64,000 nt of DNA from Blastococcus sp. CT_GayMR20 (GTDB lineage Bacteria > Actinomycetota > Actinomycetes > Mycobacteriales > Geodermatophilaceae): contig NZ_SPQM01000011.1 in the NCBI RefSeq assembly GCF_004570345.1, positions 1 to 64,000 of the forward strand, written 5' to 3'. Every line of letters starts with the position of its first letter. Position 1 is the first letter of the stretch. The notes under the pieces are model-generated. The model was given only the letters and a program-made list of their open reading frames with translations. It was not told the origin of the DNA and ran no database searches. Made by a program: the position numbers and the translations under genes. This document shows, piece after piece, positions 23,900 through 31,483 of the stretch.

Positions 23900-24574
23900 T
23901 CAGGACCCCGCGAGCTCGTTGAGGTCGAGCGCGTCGTCGGGCGCGGTGATGTCCTCCTCCTCGCCGAAACGGCTGAAGGTGAGGGTGCCGGCGTTGTCGC
24001 CCTTGTTGGAGATCTCCAGCGGATAGGCGTCGTCGGCGTCGGCGACCGACAGCCTGCTGCCGTCCTCCTGCTCGACCACGACCACGTCCGTGCCGTCGAC
24101 CTCGCCGGTGGTGACGTCGTCCTTCACGGAGCTCTCCGGGTTGCGGAGCTGGTCGATGAAGCCCTGGAGCGAGAAGTCCTCGAACTCCGAGGCACCGTCG
24201 GCGGGGACGACGACCCACTGGCCGTCGAACTGCGCGGCGAACTCCTCGGGCATGCCGAAGCCGCTCCAGAACTCCGGTGGGGCCTGCAGGTAGACCTGGC
24301 CGCCGACGCTGAGCAGCTCGACGTCGACGCCGCCCATCGTCAGCGTGCCGGTGGCGTCCTCGCCCTGCAGGAAGAGGTCGACCTCGCCCTGCTCGCCGTC
24401 CTGCTCGATGGTGCCCGAGACCTGGACGGAGCCGGCCTCCTCGAGGGCGTCGGCGGCCGCGGCCGCGACCTCCGGCCCGGTCTTGCCGTCGAGCGGGCTG
24501 CCGCCGCACGCGGTGAGGAGCAGTGCGGCGGCGGCCGCAGTGGCACTCGCACGGGCGAGCTGGGGGATGTGCAT
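23900..24574 (-). CDS. LppX/LprG-like lipoprotein
   Basis: A 224-residue exported lipoprotein. The signal peptide ends in lipobox LLTAC with lipidated Cys at residue 23. The mature part is the LppX_LprAFG type: 'AAADALEEAGSVQVSGTIEQDGEQGEVDLFLQGEDATGTLTMGGVDVELLSVGGQVYLQAPPEFW'. Mycobacterial relatives (LppX, LprG, LprF) carry lipids or lipoglycans across the envelope. ATG 24574 has GGAGG eight bases upstream. The upstream region holds CCGGACGT and ACGTCCGG arms that may be a regulatory site. It lies between the MOSC and monooxygenase genes on the same strand. Confidence 0.82.
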   Translation of the reverse strand: MHIPQLARASATAAAAALLLTACGGSPLDGKTGPEVAAAAADALEEAGSVQVSGTIEQDGEQGEVDLFLQGEDATGTLTMGGVDVELLSVGGQVYLQAPPEFWSGFGMPEEFAAQFDGQWVVVPADGASEFEDFSLQGFIDQLRNPESSVKDDVTTGEVDGTDVVVVEQEDGSRLSVADADDAYPLEISNKGDNAGTLTFSRFGEEEDITAPDDALDLNELAGS

Positions 24575-24657
24575 GGGAGGTCCTCCGGACGTACCGATCT
24601 CCGGAACTCCGACGTCCGGCCTGGGAGATCCTGCGGTCCCGTCGGTCGATGCCTGCG

Positions 24658-25194
24658 CTAGCCGGCCTTTCCGGGCGTGTCGAGAAGCGTCAGGACGGCG
24701 GGGCCGAGCCGCAGCACACCGCCGGTCTCGGGGGCGCAGCGGATCCCGCCCCGGCCGCGCAGGCCGCGGTGAGCCCCCGGTGCGAGGGCGACGTCCATCC
24801 AGGCACAGGGGTTCGCCGGGCGGCCACCCCGCAGGACGACGACACCCTCCCCACAATCGAGGGCGAAGGTCGTCCTCCGCAGGCTCTCGACGTCCGCGCC
24901 CCTGAGGACGACGTTGCGGCGGGTGAGCAGCGGGGCGAACGGCGCCACCCCCAGGTCGAGGGCGAGCGCGTCGAGCGACTCGGCGGCGATGAGCGTCACG
25001 GAGGCGTCCCGGTGGGCGAGCCTCCCGGCGTAGCGGTCGCCCAGGATGCCGACGCCCGCCCGGATCTCGATCCGCTCGCGTCGGTCCCCGGCCTGCTCCG
25101 GGACCGTCGTGCACGGGCGGCCGTCGTAGCGGTGCACCGGGGAGGCGAGCAGCCCGACGACCTCGACGTCGTAGCGGTGGGCCGGCCCGCTCAG
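24658..25194 (-). CDS. MOSC-domain-like protein
   Basis: About 178 residues with MOSC-type features: 'VEVVGLLASPVHRYDGRP', 'GVGILGDRYAGRLAHRDASVTLIAAESLDAL', 'LLTRRNVVLRG' and a conserved Cys in 'GRPANPCAWMDVAL' followed by 'GLRGRGGIRC'. MOSC domains resemble the molybdenum cofactor sulfurase C-terminus and carry sulfur for metal-sulfur clusters. No ATG, GTG or TTG lies near the conserved start. A CTG at 25194 overlapping the upstream stop as CTGA is the best candidate; GTG 25308 upstream or GTG 25137 inside are alternatives. Nearness to xdhC/coxE/coxD suggests a molybdenum-cofactor role. Confidence 0.7.
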   Translation of the reverse strand: MSGPAHRYDVEVVGLLASPVHRYDGRPCTTVPEQAGDRRERIEIRAGVGILGDRYAGRLAHRDASVTLIAAESLDALALDLGVAPFAPLLTRRNVVLRGADVESLRRTTFALDCGEGVVVLRGGRPANPCAWMDVALAPGAHRGLRGRGGIRCAPETGGVLRLGPAVLTLLDTPGKAG

Positions 25195-25865
25195 CGGTCG
25201 CGCCCCGGCTCCGTGGCGTCGGCCAGCCCGTAGTCCCGGGCCTCCGCTGCGTCCAGGAGCCGGCCGGCGCGCATGTCCGCGGCCACCTCCTCGACCGCAC
25301 GTCGGCACGCCTCGGCCAGGCGCTCGGTGAAGCTCCGAAGCCGGGCCGCGCGCTCCGCGGCCAACGCCTCCACCTCCCGGCCCGGGATGCCGTGCGGCGA
25401 CCGCGGCTCGCAGAGGTGGAACACGGCGTGCGCCCCGGCCACCCGGTGGTCGGCCACGGCGAGCAGCGCGACGGCCGGTCCGGTGAGCCGGCCCAGGGCG
25501 GTCGCGTGCACCGGGGCGCCCATCAGGTCGAGCGCGTCGACGAGAGGCAGGACCGTGTCGAGCTCGGCGCTCACGCCCGAGAGGCGGAGGCCCACCGGGT
25601 CGTCGCCCGTCGCGTCCAGCAGGGCGAGGGCGGCGATCGCGCGGTTCACCGCGTCGTCGTCCAGGTCGCCGGCCAACGCGACCACCCGCCGCTCGAGCAG
25701 CCGCTCACCGAGCCAGTCGCGGTCGCCCACGACCATCGACGCGGACGCCGAGACCGCACCGGGGCCGGTCGGCCTCGGTTCGGGCAGCCACGGCGTGTGA
25801 CGCGGGAACGGAGGATCGGGCGGCGACGGGGGAAGCGGCGGGTAGGTGCCGGACGGTCGGTTCAT
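25191..25865 (-). CDS. ClpP-like protein lacking the catalytic serine
   Basis: A 224-residue ClpP/crotonase-fold protein. 'ERRVVALAGDLDDDAVNRAIAALALLDATGDDPVGLRLSG' matches the ClpP entry into the fold. In the nucleophile region ClpP has GMAASMGAVLLA whereas this protein has 'GRLTGPAVALLA', which puts Gly at the Ser position; the later His survives in 'AHAVFHLCEPR'. It is therefore probably proteolytically inactive, perhaps a scaffold or regulator. The N-terminal 40 residues are Pro-rich. ATG overlaps the XRE stop (TGATG), so the two genes are coupled. Such XRE plus ClpP-like pairs recur in actinobacteria, but the role is unclear. Confidence 0.72.
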   Translation of the reverse strand: MNRPSGTYPPLPPSPPDPPFPRHTPWLPEPRPTGPGAVSASASMVVGDRDWLGERLLERRVVALAGDLDDDAVNRAIAALALLDATGDDPVGLRLSGVSAELDTVLPLVDALDLMGAPVHATALGRLTGPAVALLAVADHRVAGAHAVFHLCEPRSPHGIPGREVEALAAERAARLRSFTERLAEACRRAVEEVAADMRAGRLLDAAEARDYGLADATEPGRDR

Positions 25866-26131
25866 CAGGACTCCTCGGACGGTCGGATCTGCCAGTCCAC
25901 CGTCCGCCCCAGTGCGGCCGCGTACCGCTCGAGCGTGGAGAGCCGGGCATCGAGCGCCCCGCTCTCCAGCCGGGCGACGGCCGACTGCGAGGTCCCCATC
26001 CGCGCGGCGATCTCCGTCTGGCTGAGGTCGCCCTCCTGCCGGACGCGCACCAGCTCGTCGATCAGCTCCCGGCGTCGGCCCGAGAGATCCCCCAGGCCCG
26101 GGAAGGACGACTTCCGCGGCGGCGGTGTCAT
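25865..26131 (-). CDS. XRE-family helix-turn-helix regulator
   Basis: An 88-residue Cro/CI-type DNA-binding protein with the HTH 'LSQTEIAARMGTSQSAVARLESGALDARLSTLERYAAALG' at residues ~36-75. No ligand domain. The start ATG is the last part of a 28-bp imperfect palindrome (26131-26158), so the transcript is probably leaderless or nearly so and self-repressed. It heads an XRE-ClpP-like-MOSC run and follows xdhC by 24 bp. Its target beyond its own promoter is unknown. Confidence 0.87.
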   Translation of the reverse strand: MTPPPRKSSFPGLGDLSGRRRELIDELVRVRQEGDLSQTEIAARMGTSQSAVARLESGALDARLSTLERYAAALGRTVDWQIRPSEES

Positions 26132-26158
26132 AGCGGGAAAGATATATCTGATCCGCTA
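26131..26158. promoter_or_regulatory. Palindromic operator/promoter overlapping the XRE start codon
   Basis: A 28-bp imperfect palindrome with outer arms TAGCGG/CCGCTA and a perfect centre AGATATATCT, spanning from the xdhC stop codon to the first base of the XRE ATG. The AT-rich TATATC nine bases before the ATG could be a -10 box for a leaderless mRNA. An XRE dimer bound here would block its own transcription. Confidence 0.55.
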
Positions 26159-27292
26159 TAGCGCCGGCTCGGCGCGTTCCGCTGTCCGGTGAATCGGGCC
26201 CTCGATGCCGGCCAGGCGCTCCCCCGAGCCCCCCCAGCGCCCGGCGATGATCTCGGCGGCGATGGACACGGCCGTCTCCTCCGGCGTCCGGGCACCCAGG
26301 TCGAGCCCGATCGGCGACGACAGCCGGGCGATCTCCGCGTCGCTCAGCCCCGCCTCCCGCAACCGGGACTCCCGCTCGTCGTGCGTCCGCCGCGACCCCA
26401 TCGCGCCGACGTAGGCCACCGGGATCCGCAACGCGACCTCCAGCAGCGGGACGTCGAACTTCGGGTCGTGGGTCAGCACGCAGAGCACGGTCCGCTCGTC
26501 GATGCGCCCGGCGTCCACCTCGGCCTGGAGGTACCGGTGCGGCCACTCGACGACGACCTCGTGCGCGTCCGGGAACCGCTTCGGCGTCGCGAACACCGGC
26601 CGGGCGTCGCAGACCGTGACGCGGTAGCCGAGGAAGACGCCCACCCGGGCGACCGCCGCGGCGAAGTCGATCGCGCCGAAGACGACCATGCGGGCGGGCG
26701 GCGCGAAGGAGTTCACGAAGAGGGTCAGGTCGTCGCCGCGCCGCTCCCCGTCGTGGCCCACGTGCAGCAGTCCGGTGCGACCGGCGGCCAGCATCCCGCG
26801 GGCGTCGGCCGCGACCGCGTCGTCCAGGCGCTGCAGCCCGAGCGTGCCCGACTCCCGGTCCGGCCAGAGCACCAGCCGCCGGCCCAGCCGGTCGTCCGGG
26901 CCCTTGACCACGGTCACGACGGCGACCGGTTCGTGGTTCTCGACCGACTCGGCGACCTCCCCCAGCTCGGGGAACGACTCGCGCGAGACGGACTCGACGA
27001 ACACGTCGAGGATCCCGCCGCAGGTCAGGCCGACGGCGAACGCGTCATCGTCGCTCACGCCGTACCGCTCGAGGGTGGGCTCCCCCGTCTCGACGACGTC
27101 CTTGGCCTCCTCGTAGACCGCGCCCTCCACGCAGCCGCCCGAGACGCTGCCCACCGCCGTGCCGTCGGGGCCGACCAGCATCGAGGCCCCGGCCGGCCGG
27201 GGGGCCGACCGCCAGGTGGCGACCACCGTCCCCATCCCGACGGTCTCCCCCGCCTGCCACCAGCCGATCAAGTCATCCAACACGTCACGCAC
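26156..27292 (-). CDS. xdhC: XdhC/CoxF-family molybdenum-cofactor maturation factor
   Basis: A 378-residue protein with the N-terminal XdhC/CoxI domain ('VGMGTVVATWRSAPRPAGASMLVGPDGTAVGSVSGGCVEGAVYEEA', then 'LTCGGILDVFVE') and a C-terminal Rossmann-like domain ('MVVFGAIDFAAAVARVGVFLGYRVTVCDARPVFATPKRFP', 'AYVGAMGSRRTHDER', 'GLDLGARTPEETAVSIAAEIIA'). XdhC-type proteins bind molybdenum cofactor and its sulfurated form and hand it to xanthine-oxidase-family enzymes. The Gly-Gly-Cys and Cys-Gly-Gly motifs are present. GTG start with AGGAG eight bases upstream. It follows coxE by 47 bp. The target is probably CoxL. Confidence 0.9.
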   Translation of the reverse strand: MRDVLDDLIGWWQAGETVGMGTVVATWRSAPRPAGASMLVGPDGTAVGSVSGGCVEGAVYEEAKDVVETGEPTLERYGVSDDDAFAVGLTCGGILDVFVESVSRESFPELGEVAESVENHEPVAVVTVVKGPDDRLGRRLVLWPDRESGTLGLQRLDDAVAADARGMLAAGRTGLLHVGHDGERRGDDLTLFVNSFAPPARMVVFGAIDFAAAVARVGVFLGYRVTVCDARPVFATPKRFPDAHEVVVEWPHRYLQAEVDAGRIDERTVLCVLTHDPKFDVPLLEVALRIPVAYVGAMGSRRTHDERESRLREAGLSDAEIARLSSPIGLDLGARTPEETAVSIAAEIIAGRWGGSGERLAGIEGPIHRTAERAEPAL

Positions 27293-27339
27293 CGGACAGC
27301 TCCTTCCCGCGGATGGCCCCGTCGAGGGGTCCTTCGACT

Positions 27340-28473
27340 TCACGCATGTTGGATCACTCTCGTCAGCTCCTCGAACGCGGCCATGCTGTGCCCCGACACG
27401 AAGTGGTCGACCGACGGCAGGGCCGCCTGCATCCCCCCGGTCAACGGCTCGTACCCGCGGCGCCCCTTGTGCGGGTTCACCCAGACGACGGAGTGCGCGA
27501 GCCGCCGGAGCCGGACCATCTGCTGGGCGAGCAGATCCGTCCCACCGCGCTCCCACCCGTCGCTGCAGAAGACGACGACCGCGCCGCGGGCGGTGCCACG
27601 CTGGCCCCACCGGTCGAGGAACGCCTTGAGCACCTCGCCCAGCCGTGTCCCGCCCGACCAGTCGGGGATCGCCGAGCCGCTGGCCGCCAGCGCCTTGTCC
27701 GGGTCGCGCTGCCGCATCTCCCGAGTGACGCGGGTCAGCCGGGTGCCGATCGTGAACACCTCGGTCGAGGCCGGCCAGGCGCGTACGGCGGCGTGCGCGA
27801 ACCGCAGCAGCGCGTCCGCGTACGGCGACATCGACCCGGAGACGTCGACCAGCAGGACGACGCGGCGCGGACGCGGCTGCCGCCGGTGGTGCAGCAGCCG
27901 CCGCACCTCACCGCCGTCGCGCAGCGCCGACCGCACGGTGCGGGCCGGGTGCACGGCGCCGCGCAGGCTGGGCCGGCGGCGCCGCGAGGGGCGCATCGGG
28001 GTGGCCGGCGCCAGGAGCGCGAACAGCCGGCGCAGGTGGTCGCGTTCGGCGGCGGTCAGGTCGGCGACGTCGCGGTGCCGCAGCACCTCGTCGGGACTGG
28101 CCTGCACGGCGAGCTCGGGGGAGTCCGGTGCGTCGTCGACGTCCCCGGTGCCGAGCTCGAGCGGCGCGGAGGCGGCCAGCTGCTGCACCGGGGGCAGGGC
28201 CGACGGACGGCCGGCCCGGGGAACCTCGCCGGCGAAGTACGCGGCGAAGGCGGCGTCGTAGCGGTCGAGGTCGTCGGGCCCGCTGCACAGCGTGAGGCGC
28301 CCGGCCCAGTACACGGCGGTCGGGTCGAGCACGTCGAGCGAGCCGAGCGCGGCCATCATCGCCTCCACCCGGTCCGGGGACGCGCCGACGCCGGCGTGGC
28401 GGAGCGTGCGGGCGAAACCGAGAACGGTGTCGACGACGTCCCGCTCCGGCCGGGTCAGGGAGGCCTCAAGCAC
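27340..28473 (-). CDS. coxE: CoxE-like VWA-domain protein
   Basis: A 377-residue protein with a C-terminal von Willebrand A domain: the metal-ion site 'LLVDVSGSMSPYADALLRFAH', a second site Thr in 'DWSGGTRLGEVLKAF' and the Asp of 'VVVFCSDGWERGG'. The N-terminal half is helical and Arg-rich, as in CoxE. With its MoxR partner CoxD it forms an AAA-plus/VWA chaperone that matures the Mo site of CO-dehydrogenase-type enzymes. GTG start lies inside the end of coxD (8-bp overlap), showing tight coupling. Order coxD-coxE-xdhC matches known cox accessory operons. Confidence 0.88.
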   Translation of the reverse strand: MLEASLTRPERDVVDTVLGFARTLRHAGVGASPDRVEAMMAALGSLDVLDPTAVYWAGRLTLCSGPDDLDRYDAAFAAYFAGEVPRAGRPSALPPVQQLAASAPLELGTGDVDDAPDSPELAVQASPDEVLRHRDVADLTAAERDHLRRLFALLAPATPMRPSRRRRPSLRGAVHPARTVRSALRDGGEVRRLLHHRRQPRPRRVVLLVDVSGSMSPYADALLRFAHAAVRAWPASTEVFTIGTRLTRVTREMRQRDPDKALAASGSAIPDWSGGTRLGEVLKAFLDRWGQRGTARGAVVVFCSDGWERGGTDLLAQQMVRLRRLAHSVVWVNPHKGRRGYEPLTGGMQAALPSVDHFVSGHSMAAFEELTRVIQHA

Positions 28474-29392
28474 CGAAGATCGCCCCGCGGGCCAGTGCCT
28501 GCACCCGATCGGTGTCCTCCCGGTACTTCAGCACCGCACCGAGCGTCCGGGCGGCCAGCTCGGGGTCCAGCGCGCGGGCGCCCAGGGTGTGCAGCGCCGT
28601 CGCCCAGTCCATCGCCTCGGCGATCCCGGGCGGCTTGAGCAGGTCCAGCGTGCGGAGCTTCCCGGTGGCGCGGGCGACCTCGCGAGCCAGCTGCTCGGTG
28701 ACGTCCGGAAGGCGGCGGCGCAGGATCGCGACCTCGCGGTCGAAGTCGGGGTGCTGGAGCCAGTGGTACAGGCAACGGCGCTTGAGCGCGTCGTGCACCT
28801 CGCGCGTGCGGTTGGAGGTGAGGACGACGAGCGGCGGTGTGGTCGCCCGCACGGTGCCGAGCTCGGGGATGGAGATCGTGAAGTCCGACAGCACCTCGAG
28901 CAGGAACGCCTCGAACTCGTCGTCCGCCCGGTCGATCTCGTCGACGAGCAGCACGCTGGGCGCGTCCTCCAGTGCCTGGAGGAGCGGGCGGGCGAGCAGG
29001 AAGCGGCGGTCGTAGAGCGACGCCTCGAGACGCTCGGGGTCGTCGGCGGCATGGGCGGCCTCGGCGGCCCGGAGGTGCAGCAGCTGGCGGCCGAAGTCCC
29101 AGTCGTAGAGCGCCTGGCTGGCCTCGAGACCCTCGTAGCACTGCAGCCGGTAGATCGGCCGGCCGGTGACCTGCGCCAGCGCGTGGGCCAGGGCCGTCTT
29201 CCCCACGCCGGCCTCGCCCTCGAGGAACAGCGGGCGGTGCATCACCAGGGCCAGGTAGGCGGCGGTCGCGAGGCCCTCGTCGGGCAGGTAGCCGGTGCCC
29301 TCGAGCGCCGCGGCGAGCTCCCCGGGTCCGGTGAACGTCGGGGACTCGTCGGCGATCGTTCGGACGGTGGGCTCGCTCACAGGTGCGAGCAT
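28466..29392 (-). CDS. coxD: CoxD-like MoxR AAA+ ATPase
   Basis: A 308-residue MoxR-class AAA+ ATPase. Walker A is 'GEAGVGKTAL', Walker B 'VLLVDEIDRADDEFEAFLLEVL', sensor 1 'VLTSNRTREVHDALKRRC', and the arginine-finger region follows. In Oligotropha-type systems CoxD is needed for sulfuration and copper insertion at the CoxL active site; here, with a form II CoxL lacking the copper ligand, it would serve sulfuration or cofactor loading (inference). ATG 29392 with AGG four bases upstream; GTG 29380 is an alternative. It is separated from the upstream PRC-barrel gene by a strong terminator, so it begins its own transcript. Confidence 0.88.
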   Translation of the reverse strand: MLAPVSEPTVRTIADESPTFTGPGELAAALEGTGYLPDEGLATAAYLALVMHRPLFLEGEAGVGKTALAHALAQVTGRPIYRLQCYEGLEASQALYDWDFGRQLLHLRAAEAAHAADDPERLEASLYDRRFLLARPLLQALEDAPSVLLVDEIDRADDEFEAFLLEVLSDFTISIPELGTVRATTPPLVVLTSNRTREVHDALKRRCLYHWLQHPDFDREVAILRRRLPDVTEQLAREVARATGKLRTLDLLKPPGIAEAMDWATALHTLGARALDPELAARTLGAVLKYREDTDRVQALARGAIFGA

Positions 29393-29409
29393 CTCACCTG
29401 CGCAGAGAA

Positions 29410-29446
29410 CGGCGGCCGGTCGAGTCTGGTCCTCGACCGGCCGCCG
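29410..29446 (-). terminator. Rho-independent-type terminator after the PRC-barrel gene
   Basis: A perfect 15-bp stem (29410-29424 and 29432-29446) with a seven-base loop; on the minus strand it is followed by TTCTCT. It lies between the PRC-barrel gene and coxD. A smaller hairpin, CCCGGCGC/GCGCCGGG, sits at 29459-29476. Confidence 0.75.
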
Positions 29447-29482
29447 CCGTCCTCATGTCCCGGCGCGTGCGCCGGGGGCCGT

Positions 29483-30316
29483 TCAGATGCGCCGGTCGCG
29501 GTCGGTCTCGATCGTGCGGTCGGTCTCCAGTGCGCCGTCGACCTCGATCTCCTCCTTGCGGAGGCCCTCGGTCACCGTGGCCTGCTCGGTGACGGTCTCC
29601 TTGTCCAGGCGGACGCGCTCGACCGGGACGGCCTCCTTGGCCACGACCGGGGTCTCGGCGTGCAGGACGACCTCGTGCTCCTCCTCGGAGATGGCCGGCC
29701 CGTCCATGGCGTTGCCGATGTTGGCGTCGGTGATGGGCTCGCGCTCGACGCGGACCTCTTCACGGGAGACGGGCACGGTCTCGGTGACGTTCTCGGTCAC
29801 GACGTACTTGCGCAGGCGGGCGCGGCCGACCTCTTCCGAGCGGGTGCCGACGCTGAGCCGCTCCTCGGAGCGGGTCATCGCGTTGTCGGTGGTCGGGCCG
29901 GAGGTGTCGTGACCGACGGCGCCGCGGGCGTCGAAGTCGCTCGTCGTGCCGGTCGCCATACCCGTGGTGGTCGTCGTCTCCGTGGTCATGGCGGTGTCCG
30001 TGCCGGCGCCCATGCCGTAGTAGCGGTAGAGCTCCTGCTCCTCCTGCGGCGACAGGTGCCCGTCGGTGTCGATCTTCGGGGCGTCCTTCACGCGGGCCTT
30101 GCTCACCGGTACGCGCACGCCGTCGTTGGTCAGGTCTGCATTCCGGATCGGCACGAAGGACTCCTTCGTGCCGAACAGGCCGGTGCGCACCGTGACCCAC
30201 TCGGGCTGGCCGGTCTCGTCGTCCAGGTAGACCTCTGCCGCGGAGCCGATCTTCTCACCGGACTCGTCGTACACGTCCTGGCCGATCACGCGGCTGATGG
30301 TGTCGGTGCCGATCAT
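29483..30316 (-). CDS. PRC-barrel and YsnF/AvaK-domain (DUF2382) stress protein
   Basis: A 277-residue two-domain protein. Residues ~1-85 are a PRC-barrel: 'IGTDTISRVIGQDVYDESGEKIGSAAEVYLDDETGQPEWVTVRTGLFGTKESFVPI'. A Thr/Met-rich linker (~100-145) follows. Residues ~150-265 are the YsnF/AvaK DUF2382 domain with repeats 'EERLSVGTRSEEVGRARLRKYVV', 'VPVSREEVRVEREPI' and 'EEHEVVLHAETPVVAKEAVPVERVRL'. Related proteins are general-stress proteins; molecular function unknown. ATG 30316 has AGGAG ten bases upstream and matches the family start; an ATG seven codons earlier lacks a ribosome site. Confidence 0.85.
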   Translation of the reverse strand: MIGTDTISRVIGQDVYDESGEKIGSAAEVYLDDETGQPEWVTVRTGLFGTKESFVPIRNADLTNDGVRVPVSKARVKDAPKIDTDGHLSPQEEQELYRYYGMGAGTDTAMTTETTTTTGMATGTTSDFDARGAVGHDTSGPTTDNAMTRSEERLSVGTRSEEVGRARLRKYVVTENVTETVPVSREEVRVEREPITDANIGNAMDGPAISEEEHEVVLHAETPVVAKEAVPVERVRLDKETVTEQATVTEGLRKEEIEVDGALETDRTIETDRDRRI

Positions 30317-30646
30317 CGTCTTGGTGCTCCTATCCATGCACGGGGCTGGTGCGGTCCCTCGAATGGGTGACCTAGATCAGGACCCCGAAACGATTCCGCC
30401 CACCCCGACACACCCGACCTCGAACGCCGGGAGGCCTGACTACGCGTGACCGTCGGGCACACCTACGTACCGGATCTCGGCGTTTTCGCAGTTCAGCGCC
30501 CCAGTAGATCGCGCACAACCCGGTTCCGTGCCGGGCGACATGGCTGCACTGTGGCAATGACTCTGCGTCATCCTCCGGGACGCCGGGCGTGTCGGATCGC
30601 ACGTCCCGGCGCGTCCTACCCACCCTGGCGGGCACCCGTGCTCAGC
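30317..30646. other. Divergent intergenic region (PRC-barrel gene / DUF3097)
   Basis: 330 bp with no convincing gene. On the minus strand, 51 bp before the PRC-barrel start, GTTT-N15-GGTCAC partly resembles an actinobacterial SigB/SigF stress promoter (GTTT-N15-GGGTAT); the -10 half is poor. The DUF3097 side shows no clear promoter. Confidence 0.3.
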
Positions 30647-31465
30647 ATGGAGGGCGTGCCTCCCCGCTCGCCCTACGACAACCTGGTCCACCCGCGCACC
30701 GTCAAGAAGCCGGTGCCGCAGGTGGAGGCCGAGAAGGACCTCGTCGTCGAGGACCCGAGCTCGGGCTTCGTCGGCGCCGTCATCCGCTGCGAGAAGGACG
30801 TCGTCCACCTCGAGGACCGCTTCGGCAAGGTGCGCGGCTACCCGCTCGGGCCCGGCTTCTGGGTCGACGGCCGCCCCGTCGTCCTGGTGCGGCCGAAGCA
30901 CACGGCGCCGTCCGGGCCGTTGCGGAGCGCGTCCGGGTCGCTGTACGTCGACAACGCCCGCGCCCGGGTCGCCCGCGCCGGGCGCATCTACGTCGAGGGC
31001 AAGCACGACGCCGAGCTGGTCGAGAAGGTCTGGGGCCACGACCTGCGCATCGAGGGCGTCGTCGTCGAGCCGCTGCACGGCGTCGACGACCTGCCCGCCA
31101 TCGTCAAGGACTTCCGCCCCACCCGCGGACGACGGCTCGGCGTGCTGGTCGACCACCTGGTGAAGGGCTCGAAGGAGTCCCGCATCGCCGAGCAGATCAC
31201 CGGCGAGCACGCCCTGGTCGTGGGCCACCCCTTCATCGACATCTGGCAGGCCGTCAAGCCGCAGGTCGTCGGGATCAAGGCGTGGCCGACCGTCCCCAAG
31301 GGCGAGGACTGGAAGAGCGGCGTCTGCACGCGGCTCGGGTGGGAGGACGACACCGGCTACGTCTGGGCGCAGCGGATCCTCGCCCGGGTGAAGAGCTTCA
31401 CCGACCTCGAGCCCCAGCTCCTGGGCCGCGTCGAGGAGCTGATCGACTTCGTCACCACGGACTGA
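30647..31465 (+). CDS. DUF3097 family protein with Toprim-like segment
   Basis: A 272-residue actinobacterial protein of unknown function. After 'LVVEDPSSGFVGAVIRCEKDVVHLEDRFGKVRGYPLGPGFWVDGRPVVLV' comes 'IYVEGKHDAELVEKVWGHDLRIEGVVVEPLHGVDDLPAIV' and 'LGVLVDHLVKGSKESRIAEQI'. The acidic 'VEGKHDAE' and 'LVDHL' spaced about 60 residues resemble a Toprim fold's Glu and Asp metal ligands, hinting at nucleic-acid enzymology (inference). ATG 30647 is used; GTG 30638 and GTG 30656 are in frame, the last closely preceded by GGAGG. It converges on the FtsX permease gene, 18 bp away. Confidence 0.78.
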   Translation: MEGVPPRSPYDNLVHPRTVKKPVPQVEAEKDLVVEDPSSGFVGAVIRCEKDVVHLEDRFGKVRGYPLGPGFWVDGRPVVLVRPKHTAPSGPLRSASGSLYVDNARARVARAGRIYVEGKHDAELVEKVWGHDLRIEGVVVEPLHGVDDLPAIVKDFRPTRGRRLGVLVDHLVKGSKESRIAEQITGEHALVVGHPFIDIWQAVKPQVVGIKAWPTVPKGEDWKSGVCTRLGWEDDTGYVWAQRILARVKSFTDLEPQLLGRVEELIDFVTTD

Positions 31466-31483
31466 AAGAGGACCCTCCTGCCC

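Noticed and set aside
28292..30370. 692-codon open frame across coxE, coxD and the PRC-barrel gene
   Set aside because: Antisense of three recognisable genes and crosses a terminator; no domain resemblance.
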